Assembly (NCBI GenBank): GCA_036346375.1
Contig: CM070500.1
Span: 84,920,437 to 84,984,436, forward strand
Direction of reading: 5' to 3'
DNA from: Guadua angustifolia
Taxonomy: Eukaryota; Streptophyta; Magnoliopsida; Poales; Poaceae
Length of the DNA stretch: 64,000 nucleotides
Part shown: positions 22,135-33,447 of the stretch, in pieces
Layout: each line of letters starts with the position of its first letter
How positions within the stretch are numbered: the first letter of the stretch is position 1
Translations under genes and position numbers: made by a program
Notes under the pieces: model-generated
The model's database searches: none
Seen by the model: only the letters and a program-made list of their open reading frames with translations
Told to the model about the DNA's origin: nothing

Positions 22135-23591
22135 TTGATCAAACACCATGGCCGCATTTGGGTGGGGGAGAACTCTGCACTCCAGACCAAAATTATTCAT
22201 GCGTTTCATGCCAGTGCAGTGGGGGGCCACTCTGGAATTTCTGCCACGCATCAAAGGGTTAAGAAGTTGTTCAGTTGGCCAGGTTTGAAACGGGATGTTG
22301 TCAATGTGGTGAAACAATGTAACATTTGCCAACAAGCTAAGCATGAGCATTCTCGCCCACCGGGTCTGCTCCAGCCATTGCCCATTCCCGATGGTGCATG
22401 GCAAGAAGTGACAATGGATTTCATCGAAGGGTTACCTTGTTCAGAGGGCTGTAATACGATTATGGTTATCATTGATTGCTTCTCTAAGTATTCTCATTTT
22501 GTGCCTCTGAAACAACCTTTTCTGACTCCTCATGTCGCATACGGCTCTTTTTGGACAATATCGTTAAGCTTCATGGCATGCCCCGGTCTGTGATTTCGGA
22601 TCGTGACAGAATTTTTACAAGCCTCTTTTGGAAAGAATTGTTTCTTGCTATGGATGTCAAGTTGAAGTTCAGTTCGGCCTACCACCCGCAAACCGACGGG
22701 CAAACTGAGTGGGTCAATCAATGCCTCGAAATGTATTTACGGTGCACCGTTCACTCTTCACCGGCAAAATGGCGTAGATGGCTTTCTATGGCTGAATTTT
22801 GGTATAATACAGCATACCATACTTCCTTGGGCTGTTCTCCTTTCAAGGCACTATATGGTGCGGAACCAAGCTATGGTGCGCTGTTAGATGTTGGATCGAT
22901 TTCCAGTTCATCTGTCTTGGAGTTGTTGGAAGAAAGACAAGCCTTCACCGCAATGTTGAAATGGCATTTGGAAGCTACGCAGAATCGCATGAAGCTTCAG
23001 GCCAACAGAAAGCGTTCTGATCGTCAGTTTCAGGTTGGGGAGCAAGTCTACTTGAAATTACAACCATATGCCCAGTCTTCAGTGATTAATCGTCCTTTTC
23101 CAAAACTGGCCTTCAAATATTTCGGTCCATACCGGGTGCTGGCAAGGATTGGTGCTACTGCTTATAAACTGGAATTGCCGCCTGGGAGTCAAATTCACCC
23201 CGTGTTTCACGTTTCTCAACTCAAGTCTTTTGTGCCGGATTTCACACCCATTTATCATGATCCTTCGGGCATCGCCGATCTTAATATGGAGTCTGTAGAA
23301 CCAGAAGTGATTTTGGATCGTCGCTTGGTCAAAAAAGGGAATTCGGCTGTTCCTCAAGTATTGATTAAATGGACCAATATTCCTGCAGAGATGGCTACTT
23401 GGGAGGATTTCTATGTGGTCAGGAAGAGCTTTCTGCAGGCAAATGCTTGGGGTCAAGCAGATTTTGCAGAGGGGGGTGATGTCAGGGTAAGCCCTCGGAT
23501 GGAAGCGGAAGGGAGCGCGCAGGTGAATACAGGCGAGAAAGTTGGCCGTTCGACGGGAGGTTCATCAGAGGAGATCGACGGTTCAGAGTAA
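22135..23591 (+). pseudogene. Integrase with C-terminal chromodomain
   Basis: The integrase zinc-binding region has HASAVGGHSG, then CNICQQAKHEH. The DDE core shows MDFIEGLP, VISDRDRIFTSLFW and AYHPQTDGQTEWVNQCLE. The GPYRVL...HPVFHVSQLK segment precedes a chromodomain-like end (VLIKWTNIPAEMATWEDF). A frameshift lies near 22535-22555. The frame runs into the 3' LTR and stops at 23591, as is common in this group. The chromodomain places it among the chromoviruses. Confidence 0.9.
23466..23479 (+). other. Polypurine tract
   Basis: GCAGAGGGGGGTGA lies immediately before the 3' LTR, the position where plus-strand DNA synthesis is primed. Confidence 0.75.
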
Positions 23592-23890
23592 AGAGGTAGG
23601 CGTAAACGAATGATGTAATAGAGTTGAGTTTTACTTTGTCAAGAAGGAACAATAAATGTAGCGGTATCTACTGTGGGGAGTGGCGGTAAAGTAAATCGAT
23701 CGCGAGTATAAATATCAGAATCGATGACGTTGGAATAAAAAAAGAGAAAATTGATGATTCCTCCCTATGCTTCTCTTCTTCCTCTCCAAGTCTTCTTTTC
23801 CCCTTCTTCTGGATTATCTTCATCTCTGTTCTGACGTCCAATCGTAGCTCTGAGGGGAGATTCTCCATCTCCTGGCTGCGGTGTGTGACA
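23480..23890 (+). repeat. 3' LTR of the Gypsy element
   Basis: 411 bp and collinear with the 5' LTR, with scattered substitutions and small indels, mostly in the segment at 23635-23765. Confidence 0.93.
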
Positions 23891-23895
23891 CGGAC

Positions 23896-25393
23896 GTGCT
23901 TCCCTTGAGAAGATGGCCTCCTCAGTCCTCAGCGTTGCTAGCCAGCAGTCACTCGTCAGAAAGCCTCAAACCACGAACGGTGTAGGTGCCAAGAATTCAG
24001 GCGTGTTAGCGATCGCATGGTTTGATCGTCGTGGCCCGTGAGTCTTCATCGACGGATGACAACAGTAGCGCTGTTGACTTAGGATGCGGTTGGTTCAAAG
24101 ATAAATGCTGGATGGGACGTTCCCATCTTTTTTTTCAAATAGATTGGGGATGAGTAGATGCTTGATAAGACTATCTTATGAAATTGGTTACATGAGCTTA
24201 TCCAACTTTCATTTCACCTATCTCATCCCTCTAAATTTAAACTCTCATCCTATCCGACTCTCATCCCTCTAAATTTGAACTTTCACCCTATCCACCATGC
24301 AACACTCATCTCATCTAACTCTCATCCTTCCAACCAAACAAAAATTTGGTTCATCCTATCCTTCTCTCATCCCTTTAACTAAATATGAACTTGAATAACT
24401 TCATTCCTACCAGGATGGATAGTCTCATCCCATCTATCCTTTGCTCTCAAATCAAATGGACCCTTACTGCACACTTTGTGCGTGGGCATGTGAGGGATGA
24501 AGAAGGACTGTGGAAGATTTGTTGTGTATGGTTATTTTTTTGTAGTAGTAGTAGAGGCTGCGGTTCTCAATTTGCTATGAACATTTATTCTATTAATTGT
24601 TGCATGATCAATTTTAAATTGTTGTCGATATTATTTTCAAATGTTGCATGTTGTATGGCCGTTGATTCTTATCCAATGTGGGAGAAGGTGATTTGGGCAT
24701 AGCCATGTCGTGAGTACTACTCAAGTACTTGGTCGATTTTCGATACAAATAGCATCACCTGGATACGATCAACGATGCAAAACCCTAGCCCTCACGAGAT
24801 GCCTCTCCTCAAGATGACGACGATGAAGAGGCGGATGTAGCGACACATAGAGGGTCGTGAACAGGCTAGCTATGACATCAGCATCTGCGGCAGTGATTCC
24901 GATGAGGCCCAGCCCTAGAAACCATCACTGATCATCTATGCCATGTTAACCCACTGAGCCGGTTGCCAGTTCGCCTACACCTTGTTCAAGGTCGATCCTT
25001 TCCACTCCCAAAGACGACGATCCCCTTTTCCGATCACGCGCTTGAGTGCCCTGGTCATGAAGGGCGTGGCACCTCAACCCAAGTTAGCTGCTCGTCTCCC
25101 GCCACGTGTCCATCGGTTCCTAAGCGGTGGTGGGACCCCACCTGCTGCTCTTCGTTAGGGAGGCCGCTAGCACGCACGCGGTCGCAATGGAGACGGAGGA
25201 GCGGCGTCGGGTGCACGACCAGAGCATGCATGCCTTTGTTGTAAAATAATCATTACTCGCTAAAATTGTTAACTTGTTATTCTTAAAACTGAAAACAACA
25301 GAAAAAAAGAGAAAAAAAGGCATCAAGATGTGACGATGTTGAAAAAAAAACATCTCTGTATGCTACGCGTTTTTCGTCGTATTCGTGTGTATA
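23896..25393. other. Intergenic stretch with a possible MITE
   Basis: No supported gene. Between about 24080 and 24475 the sequence is rich in CTCATCC and CTCATCCCTCTAAATTT repeats. Its ends (GGATGCGGTTGGTTCAAAG and, reversed, GGGTCCATTTGATTTGAGAG) are weakly inverted, which suggests a MITE without a clear target duplication. The remainder is unclassified. Confidence 0.35.
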
Positions 25394-25470
25394 TCTCTAC
25401 TACTTCTAATTTGAAGTTAGTGGTGTCACGTCCGTTCTCCACCACCAACCCACAAAACCGAACTGGACGA
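25394..25470 (+). mobile_element. Helitron-like 5' terminus (copy 1)
   Basis: TCTCTACTACTTCTAATTTG, preceded by A, is the form of many plant Helitron 5' ends. About 90 bp from here is also present at 34404-34490. No matching 3' hairpin plus CTRR end was securely found, so the extent of the element is unknown. Confidence 0.4.
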
Positions 25471-25551
25471 GATTGGTTTCCATATATTTCTCAACTAACG
25501 CAAGTGGTTGCCATTGCCGAAATAAATTTTGGAACACCTGAGCCACAGCCA
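25471..25551 (+). repeat. Direct repeat, copy 1 (partner at 32061)
   Basis: About 75 bp containing GTGGTTGCCATTGCCGAAAT and TTTTGGAACACCTGA matches 32061-32132 with few differences and in the same orientation. The two copies bracket the gene fragments and nested elements between them. Confidence 0.6.
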
Positions 25552-25716
25552 CCCATATTTAATTGCCACTCACCCAGAGTCCTAGACCCAATTACAAAAT
25601 CTAAATCCTAACCCCCACGTCCCACGCCCCATGCCCAACCGCCATCCAGACGCTCCCTTGACCGCGACGGACTGCGCCATCGAATCCCTCCTGCTTGATC
25701 ATACCAGATCGCCCAA

Positions 25717-26390
25717 ATGATGGCGGCCACCGACGCCAAGAAAGCGAAGAGTGGGACCGACGCGCCTCTACCCGATCGATCGCGGCAACACCGGCCACGG
25801 CGGTGCTCTCAACCAGCGCCGCCCACTGGTCCGTCCTCCTCCGGCCAAGATCTGGCCAAGGCCTCGGCCTCCGCGACATGTACCTCCTCGAGATCTCCTC
25901 CGACGCCAAGCGCCTCGCTCACGCCCACTCCTCGCAGCTCCTCCCGAGCCCTCCCGCTTCCCTTCGATCGCCATCTCGGCTACCACCACCTCCTCCGACC
26001 TCGCCGTCCTTCGCGACCTCTGCTACTGTAACTTCACCAGTCACTTTGGTTTTTGCCCCCTTCTTGCGGCTAATGATTTTGTTTCATTTTGGGCAGCTGT
26101 GCAGGCGGAGTTGCAGGAACAGATGCTCAAGAAGTTGTCGCAGATGTGCGACAACCCTCATGGATGCAGTCACTGGGGGTTCTTCAGAATTTTAGTATCG
26201 AAAAACTTGGCACAATTTTAGAAGCTTCTATATACCTCAATTCAATAGATAAAGTGTGGGGATTGAAAATGCTCTGTTTCTATTTTTCTCCGGTACAGTC
26301 GGAAACTTTTTGTTCCGTTATCACCCCTACTTTTTTGCGTATTTTTCCCCTAATTCGGTTTTTTATGTGGACCAGAAATGGCTCTTATTT
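25717..26390 (+). pseudogene. Unrecognised GC-rich gene fragment
   Basis: A GC-rich stretch (25620-26035) opens with ATGATGGCGGCCACCGACGC and looks like a grass first exon. A possible second exon begins after CATTTTGGGCAG (26095) and reads AVQAELQEQMLKKLSQM. The downstream sequence at 26374-26390 is the target site of an insertion and resumes at 31499. No single frame is unambiguous and I do not recognise the protein. Residues here could be a captured gene piece, given the Helitron-like end just upstream. Confidence 0.35.
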
Positions 26391-26431
26391 TTTTTGAAAG
26401 AGAAGCAAGAGAGTTGCTGCAAAATATATTA
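26391..26431 (-). mobile_element. Short non-LTR insertion, left piece (poly-T end)
   Basis: A T-run begins right after the target copy AGAAATGGCTCTTATTT (26374-26390), and the same 17 bases follow the other end (31499-31515). A long target duplication plus an A-tail (seen as T) indicates a LINE- or SINE-type insertion on the minus strand. It is split by the 26432-31224 MULE. Confidence 0.6.
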
Positions 26432-26622
26432 GAGATAATTGCTTATTTGCCACTGAAAGTTGGCCAGTTCACCAAAATGCCATCGCGAAGATTGTCTTCC
26501 CTCCATTGCCATCCAATCTCAAATTGACTTTCCAAAATGCCACCGCCGTCCATTTGGCTGTGAACTCCCCGTTTGCTGCCACGCGAAAAGACCGACTTGC
26601 CCTTTTGACCTTTTGAGTGTCT
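26432..26622 (+). repeat. Left terminal inverted repeat of the 4.8-kb MULE
   Basis: Matches 31040-31224 in reverse complement with only a few differences after the first dozen bases. Includes GCTTATTTGCCACTGAAAG. Confidence 0.85.
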
Positions 26623-27083
26623 TTGCCCTATCCAAATTTCCACCCATCGCATCGAGACGAAGAAATTTGGGAGAGTTCATTCGTGGAAACCCTAGAGTGA
26701 GCGCCGCCCCAAATCGAAGAAATCGGGAGGAGTTCGCTCAGAGGGATTTGAAGGCGAGGTGAGGGTGAATGAAGGGGAAGACATCAATGGCGATCCACCG
26801 AGGGGTGAAGGAAGGGGAAGACATCAATGGCGATCCACCGACATGTCGATTTAAATCGTGGGTTCCTATGGGGTATGTGTTTGTACTACTCTCTTCTATT
26901 TTCCTAAGTTTTCTCATTCGGTTAGATCTCTTTACCTTAAGGATGAGCCGAGAAGTTGTACTGTAGGCACGATGAAGGAGTTTCTTAAGTTTTATTTTCA
27001 GATGTTTTCTCATTTCTGTTAGATTTGCCTTAAGTTTTCGTATGTTTTCTCATTTCTGCTAGATTTGCCTTAAGTTTTCAGAT

Positions 27084-29580
27084 GTGTTGTTGGTCCACAG
27101 ATGGACCCCGAACAACATATATGTTGCAAGTCGTATGGTACACAAGGCACTAGGAAGGAGTTCGTGCTTTACGCTCAAATTAGTAGTGGACTCATCGACA
27201 ATAGACTTCAATAAATTAGTTGATTTAACTTGGGGGAAATACCCATGGGGGATAAACCAAACTATGGAAATGCACTACATTGATCTAGTCACGAAAAGTA
27301 AATTTCCTGTAAGTTGTGACCAAGAATTGTTTGCAATGTTTGACAAGTTTAAAGTTAGCAAGACTATTGAGTTCCATATTTCGATTGACGATCCATCAGC
27401 TCCTAGCGAGGGCAATGATGGTACTGCTGATACATACTTGACCAACCCGTTGGTAGGTAATGAACACACTGGTGTGGATGAAGAGGGTATGTGCACAGAT
27501 GATAGTGACATAGGTGAGGGCAATGATGGTACTGCTGATAAATATTTGACAAACCCGTTGGTAGGTAATGAACACAATGGTGTGGATGAAGAGGGTATGT
27601 GCACAGATGATAGTGACATAGGTGAGGGCAATGATGGTACTGCTGCAGCTTGTGATGACCCTGAGTATGTGCCTGAGGCTGGTGAGGAGGAGGAGGAGGA
27701 GGATGACGACTGGGTTGCACAGGATGCTGTGCCAGATGTCATTCCTGAAGTAGCTTATGATAGAGATGACCCTCCAATGGTAGTAGGTAGCATATACCCA
27801 AATATTGAACAGTTTAGGCTGGCTCTAGCTCAGCATGCAATTAAACATGAATTTGAATATAACACTGAGAAGAGTGATCCAGGAGAATGAGAGCTCATTG
27901 TCTTTCTTTGCAAGGGAGAATTCATGCTGAAGGGTGCAACTGGAGAATTCATGCTTCAACAATGGAGGACAAAGTAACAATTAAGGTAAATACATGTTTG
28001 CATCTATTCAATTTCCTTGCATGTAATTAGCATTTGAAGTCCTTGCATGTCCTATGGCAGGTGAAAAAGAATCCTTTCAGCCATGTCTGCTCAAGTGTTA
28101 GAAGGAATGAGAATGTTAGGCCTGCAAGCAAGAAGTGGATATGTGATAAGGTGATCGAATGGTTGCTGGAGGATGGTACACTAGGAGCAAAGGAACTGCA
28201 AAGAAGAATCTACGACAAGTACAAAGTCTTTGTGGACTACAAGAGGGTTTATAAAGGTAAAGAACTTGCACTCTCTAGGGTGTATGGTTGTTGGGATCGT
28301 AGTTTCGACGAATTGTTCAATTTCAAGGCTGAAATGGAGAGATCAAGCCCTGGCAGTTTATTTGTGATTGATCACCACACAGTCCATGAGAAAATCAGGT
28401 TCAGGAGATTGTTCTTTGCTATGAAACCGTGTGTAGATGGCTTTTTGGCAGGGTGTAGACCCTATCTGGCTATCGATAGTACTTTCCTCACAGGGAAGTT
28501 CAAGGGTCACCGCAATGTCTGTGTGGATGGCCATAATGGATGTATCCAGCTTGCATTTGGGGTAATAGACTCGAGAGACAAATGACAATTGGCTATGGTT
28601 CATGCAAAGGCTCGAGAGATGCCATAGGAGCTCCGTAGGGCTAGCAATATGTACCGATGTTTGGTAAAGGAGTAGATGTCATTGTGCAATAAGCATTTCC
28701 TATGCAGAGCACAGGAGTGTATGTTACATTTGGTCACTAACTTCAAGAAGAGGTTTCATGGTAAGGTGTTTAATGATCACCTCGGCCAGCCTCCTATGCA
28801 TGGACAGCTCAGAATTTGAGATGCACATTGCGCCCATGGAGGAAGCTAAACCAGAGGCAATTGACTACCTAAGGAAGCACCATGTCGATATGGTCCAGAG
28901 CCAATTTTCAACTATAACAAAGGTGGATTACGTGACTAACAATCGGCAGAGAGCTTCAACTTTTGGATCAAGCAATACAAGTCAATGCACCTACCCGATT
29001 TCTTTGACAATATCGACGCCGCTTAATGATCAAGTTCAACAAGAGGAAGAGGATAGCAAGGAGGCTACAAGGGCCAATTTTACCGCATATCATCAAGGAA
29101 TTGCATGAGAAGAGTAGAGATTTACAACTTCATGTTAGTAGATCCGATGATCACATAGCGAGGTGTCTATGAAGGTTGATGGGAAGAGGTATGTGGTCGA
29201 CCGAAAAGCAGTCATGCACCGCAGGAATGGGATCTCACAGGAAGCCATGCGTACATGCCATAGCTTTCATAACTTCAGTTAGAGGACTTAGTATTGAGCA
29301 ATATGTGGATACATGCTACTCACCAATAAATTCATGGTCAGATATGCCTCAAATATCCTCAGACATTACGACAAGTCCGAATGGCCCAAGTCGACCATGG
29401 TTTCTTAAGCATCCCCACTTCTTATTAAGACGGCAGCCAAGGAAAAAAAGATATGAAGGATGTACCGATAAGAACCGCCTCGGGGAAAAGGGCCATATGT
29501 GCCCAATATGCAAAGGATATGGTCATCAACGCACAATTGCAGAAATGGTGATCCAGAAGACATAGCAGCCTATATGGCTA
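27084..29580 (+). pseudogene. MuDR-type transposase (degenerate)
   Basis: The first frame (27084-27890, 268 residues) holds the N-terminal region, an acidic 36-residue repeat and the start of the MuDR DNA-binding domain (IYPNIEQFRLALAQHAIKHE). A frameshift follows near 27890; a probable intron runs 27986-28060 (GT-AG). The 28034-28585 frame carries the MULE transposase domain, with KPCVDGFLAGCRPYLAIDS marking the first catalytic Asp region. Later pieces (FNDHLGQPPMHG frame, 28758-29108; 29176-29565) include CPICKGYGH, part of a zinc-knuckle-like end. Several stops and shifts make it non-functional. It would be the cut-and-paste enzyme of the element. Confidence 0.82.
27408..27644 (+). repeat. 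108-bp in-frame tandem repeat in the transposase
   Basis: Copies at 27408-27515 and 27516-27623 plus a partial third (27624-27644) encode an acidic unit beginning EGNDGTAD and ending CTDDSDIG. The two full copies are nearly identical, so the duplication is young relative to the coding decay. An Asp/Glu run follows. Confidence 0.85.
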
Positions 29581-31039
29581 CAAGGTAATGAACACTCTTG
29601 GCTACGACTTAGGTATGTTGTTTCATGTAGTTGCTAAAAATTTTGTCCATTGAAATCATGGATGTAGGCCAAAACCAGTGAAGAAACCAAGGATGATATC
29701 AAATGATGTTCTCTGTTCATCAAGCAAAGAACCTGCTTCTTCAGCTCCTACTTCTTCAGCTCCTACCATGACATATCCACCAAGGTTAGCAACCATCTTC
29801 TGTTCACAACATTTGTAACTTTCTTCTTTTCTCCATTACAAGATTCCATGTTCTTTTTGTCTCTTCCATTATAGTGAATGCAGCCAACCCACTAAACAAC
29901 ATAGCTCAAGTTCTGGGAGGTCAGTCAAGTCTAGATCTGTGACTGCATCAAACCAACCAGATGCTATAGCAATGGTCATTCCATCGCCACCTCGAGGGGA
30001 ATGATAACCCCAATAGCAAGTCACAACCGAAAGGAAATAGACGAAATAAAACCCACGCTAAGAGGCTCGCACTGACACCAAAGAATGGGGACTAGAAGCA
30101 AAAGAAAAATTGTGAACTGATTCCTTCCAATTAGGACTGTAAGGAACTTGGTACCATGTTCTGTTCCATCACTTCAACTTGTCCAACATTATGTCTGTAC
30201 TGCACAATCAATATTATGTTTGTACTGCACAATCTCTATTATGTTTGTACTGCACAATCTTAATGTAGTGATATTCACATTAGTGCATGCATAATCTGAA
30301 GAGGAAATGTAGTGATCTTGACATTCATAACCATCTCAGTCTCCTTAACAACAATTTTCTCCAACAATTAAGATTGGTACCTTAGTCTCCTTAACAACAA
30401 TTAACTACCTGGCAAATATGCCATACAGTACAATAACGATAAAAACAAACACAATCTTCTCAACCCATTTGATATGGTCTAGAATGCGCTCCATCGTCAA
30501 GGCAAGCATGTTCAGCTTTTGCTCTAGCACAGGGTCCATCCTTTGCTTCACCAAGGGCTGGATGCGTTGCCCTACATTGCTACTGGGAGACTCCCTTGCT
30601 CTATCAATGGTGTCCTCCCATTGGAAGTATTGGCATCCTCCTGCCTACACAATCATTCAAACGGGCATGAAGACAAACAAAACAAAGTCCATCAAAAGAC
30701 AAGGAAAACGAACTAAGTTTAACTTACAGAGAAATATGGGCATTTGTGAAAAACTCGATTCTTGTTTCCTCCGTCTTTGGAGATGAACACATTGGCTTCG
30801 ACATGGCGCTTTGGGCATAACATCCTCTGGCGGTGCCCAAGGCTCCGACCCTCCTTCTCACGTAACTTGACCGGGACATGGCTTTCCAGGATTTGGGAAG
30901 AAAGGAGAGGAGAGGGGATGAGAAAGCGATGTACTTTCCAGGATTTTGGGAAGAAAGGAGAGGGGATGAGAAAGCAGATTTCGGCGACAGTGAGCAAAAG
31001 AGGGACAGGGAGTCTACTTATGCCATGGCTTTCGGCGGC

Positions 31040-31224
31040 TGGATAGGGCAAAAGGGCAAGTCGGTCTTTTCGCGTGGCAGCAAACGGGGAGTTCACAGCC
31101 AAATGGACGGCGGTGGCATTTTGGGAAGTCAATTTGAGATTGGATGGCAATGGAGGGAAGACAATCTTCGCGATGGCATTTTGACGAACTGGCCAACTTT
31201 CAGTGGCAAATAAGCGATTTACTC
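31040..31224 (-). repeat. Right terminal inverted repeat of the 4.8-kb MULE
   Basis: Reverse complement of the left repeat. Just inside it, 30876-31005 has GGGAAGAAAGGAGAGGGGAT in two close copies. Confidence 0.85.
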
Positions 31225-31233
31225 AATATATTA

Positions 31234-31498
31234 AGAAGGAAAAAAGAGGGCCAGGTCCATTTTTATTAGGAAAAAACTGGGCCCGAAAAAACCTCACAAC
31301 AAATCACCACTCACACCGGAAGCCTCCGAACTAAACACTATTCATCCAACTGAAAGCACTAACGTCAAAAAACTAACACTACTCACACCCCGAAGGCCAC
31401 TCGCCACTAGAAAACTAATCCGTAGTCATCATGGACCAAGCAAAACCATGATTTAGCACCGCATCCTTGATCGATGTAGCCACTTGTTCAGATGTTCT
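31234..31498 (-). mobile_element. Short non-LTR insertion, right piece
   Basis: This continues the element begun at 26391 after the MULE. Together the two pieces are about 306 bp. The far end abuts the second copy of the 17-bp target. No tRNA-type A and B boxes were clear, so a 5'-truncated LINE is as likely as a SINE. Confidence 0.55.
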
Positions 31499-31690
31499 AG
31501 AAATGGCTCTTATTTGTCAGTATGTAATGAGATGCATTTTCAAGCTGTCAGTACTTCGCAGGAAGTAGGTGCGGAACAATTTGAGAATGAGAAATCTGAT
31601 TTACGGGGCCTTTTACATGCAATTCCTCCTTTTATACGTGCACACTTGCTGCCACACAGATATACACGATAGTGCCTTCTCAAGTTAGTA
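31499..31690 (+). pseudogene. Unrecognised exon-like fragment, continuation of the 25717 fragment
   Basis: When the insertion is removed, the sequence before 26390 joins here. The open frame RNGSYLSVCNEMHFQAVSTS continues with EQFENEKSDLRGLLHAIPPF and ends LLPHR before an ACAGATATACAC stretch. The composition is protein-like, but I cannot name a family. Confidence 0.35.
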
Positions 31691-32837
31691 CTGTTCTGTC
31701 GATTACCCGATGAATTTTGAGTTCAAAGTTGATGGGTCAAAGTTTAAAGTCTTTTTCATTTCAGTATGAAGTTGAAATTAGAGGTATAGATTGAGAATTT
31801 AATCTTAACGGTTTTAATACAGTTAATTGAAAGTTGAAAATTTTGAGTTAATAGACCAAGGTTTTTTATGTTGAAAGTTTTGATCTATTTGAGTAGAAAG
31901 TTGTTTTTTCCCCATCCCGTCCAAATATTGGGCATTTCGTTTTATTTTCTCATAGCGCCAAAGAATAGCTTGAGAGCTTCACCCAGAGCCTCACTAAAGA
32001 ATAATACGCATGCACACATACGCTTTGTTTCACTACAACGGTCTGCTGATGCAACAAGCGAAATTGGTCTCCATATATTGCTCAACTAAGGTAAGTGGTT
32101 GCCATTGCCGAAATAAATTTTGGAACACCTGAATAGTAGTGAACAGTTGATGAACACTAACTAACCAACAAAACCTGAGTAACAAATTAGTTTGGTTATT
32201 CTCCAGAATGATTCAATTGGATGGTTCAGACTTATTCAATTTAAGCAAATTGAACTTTGTTTATAATGGTAATGGGCTACCGGGTAGATGGAAATTTTTC
32301 AATATGCAATGGCATGCACAACTTGGTGACTTTTTTTTTGAAATTATGAGCTAGGTCATATGAAATTGGTGAGCAACTGGGTTCAAGCCGGCGGGTGCAA
32401 TGCCTAGCACGCCCTACAACCAAGCGAACAATCAGTCCCTATGTCAACTTGGTGACGAGTAGCATTTCCACACAAAGTGATTTGGTATAGAGTTGTTTAG
32501 GATCTAGAGCAAAGGTGAAGAATGAACTCCAAAGTGCAAGATGACCAACGGTGAAGATTTATATACCTGATCCATTGTTGTTTATTTTGTAAGAGCAACT
32601 AGATCTGCCAGTATAAAATAATCGCAGTGCCTATTTACCAATTTATAATTGTTTGTTTTCTCAAAAGAATCCATGATTATTCATTGTAAAACAACAAGGG
32701 ATGGCTAAGATAAATATTAACTAATCTAGCCGCGCAATTTGTGCGAGCAACTTTGCTATAAAGGTGATCACTATTGGAGGATCTCTAGAGAGTCCATTTG
32801 AAATATCTGAGAAAGCAAAAAGAGAGAGAGAGGTGGT
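31691..32837. other. Intergenic stretch with direct-repeat partner
   Basis: AT-rich sequence. The segment 32061-32132 repeats 25471-25551. Near 32380 GGGTTCAAGCCGGCGGGTGC resembles a pol III B-box, but no A box or tail was found. No gene is supported. Confidence 0.4.
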
Positions 32838-33126
32838 TTATTTATCACCAAAGACGCCCATCTCAAGTTTGTTCAGATTAGCGATTTTTTTCACAAAGAT
32901 CACCGGAGCTGGCACTTCACATTCTTGGCGCCTGGCATTCTCGAGAAGATGGAGATCACCCCAAGGGTTGAAATAATCGCCCAACCGACTATGGCCATGG
33001 AAGGGTGGAGCACAAGGGTCAGTCTGCACGCCATGAGGCGGTATCACACCAAGACAAAGGTCGCCGTTGGAGGCATTGTAAAACGTGGGCAAAGTGACTG
33101 AATCTTCCCTAAAATATTTGTCCTGC
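32838..33126 (-). CDS. Hypothetical terminal exon
   Basis: The minus-strand open frame follows a good acceptor (CATTCCCGCAG, exon start 33126) and encodes about 95 residues. It begins DKYFREDSVTLPTFYNASNG, has LCLGVIPPHGV and ends KKIANLNKLEMGVFGDK. No disruption occurs. The preceding exon is not evident upstream, where the sequence is transposon-rich. I do not recognise the family; it may be a captured or orphaned exon. Confidence 0.35.
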
Positions 33127-33442
33127 GGGAATGTCAAACGTGTTAGTTGTGGTCAGTTGATTTCTATGTGATGACTAATGAGATGCACATGCACATGCAT
33201 GCACCCACTGAATATTGTAATTAAGCCTCATGCACTGCAATATTAGTTGTATTAACAATAACTATACTATTTTCGGACCCAATTCCATAGTGAAACTAGG
33301 ATTCGGTCATGAGTTTCGTGCCCTGCCTTACTAAAAACTACTACATATTTTGTTTCCATTTGTGTAGACGAAACATGGATCCTATCAAAAATGTTATTGT
33401 TGTTACGAGATAAGGACTCTAAATCGTATCCAATTTAGGACT
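33127..33442. other. Spacer left of the solo LTR
   Basis: AT-rich and no gene recognised. The last bases (GATAAGGACTCTAAATCGTA, then CCAATTTAGGACTCTATC) resemble LTR leader sequences, so an older LTR element may be the host of the 33448 insertion. Confidence 0.35.
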
Positions 33443-33447
33443 CTATC

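Larger units (their letters stand above)
18273..23890 (+). mobile_element. Ty3/Gypsy chromovirus with both LTRs
   Basis: The element has LTRs at 18273-18686 and 23480-23890 (each TGTCAGGG...GTGACA), a PBS right after the first, a purine tract before the second, and an exact CGGAC duplication (18268-18272 and 23891-23895). Domain order gag, protease, RT, RNase H, integrase, chromodomain is the Gypsy order. At least six stops or frameshifts inactivate the polyprotein. The LTRs differ at roughly 20 positions by eye, so the insertion is not recent. Confidence 0.93.
26432..31224 (+). mobile_element. MULE (4.8 kb) with long TIRs and 9-bp target duplication
   Basis: Inverted termini of about 190 bp match closely: left from GAGATAATTGCTTATTTGCC (26432), right the reverse complement of GAGTAAATCGCTTATTTGCC (31224). 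The 9-bp target AATATATTA is exact at 26423-26431 and 31225-31233. Inside are a MuDR-type transposase remnant on the + strand and a 45-bp tandem duplication at about 26765-26842. The element sits within a shorter non-LTR insertion. Confidence 0.88.

Noticed and set aside
24385..24702. 105-residue frame
   Set aside because: Begins in the CTCATCC-rich MITE-like zone and matches nothing known; no splice or family support.
27275..27742. 155-residue minus-strand frame opposite the MULE transposase
   Set aside because: Low-complexity Ser/Pro product of the acidic repeat read backwards; the plus frame matches the MuDR N-terminal region.
32370..32450. Possible tRNA or SINE from a B-box-like GGTTCAAGCC
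   Set aside because: No cloverleaf, A box or terminator; flanks show no target duplication.
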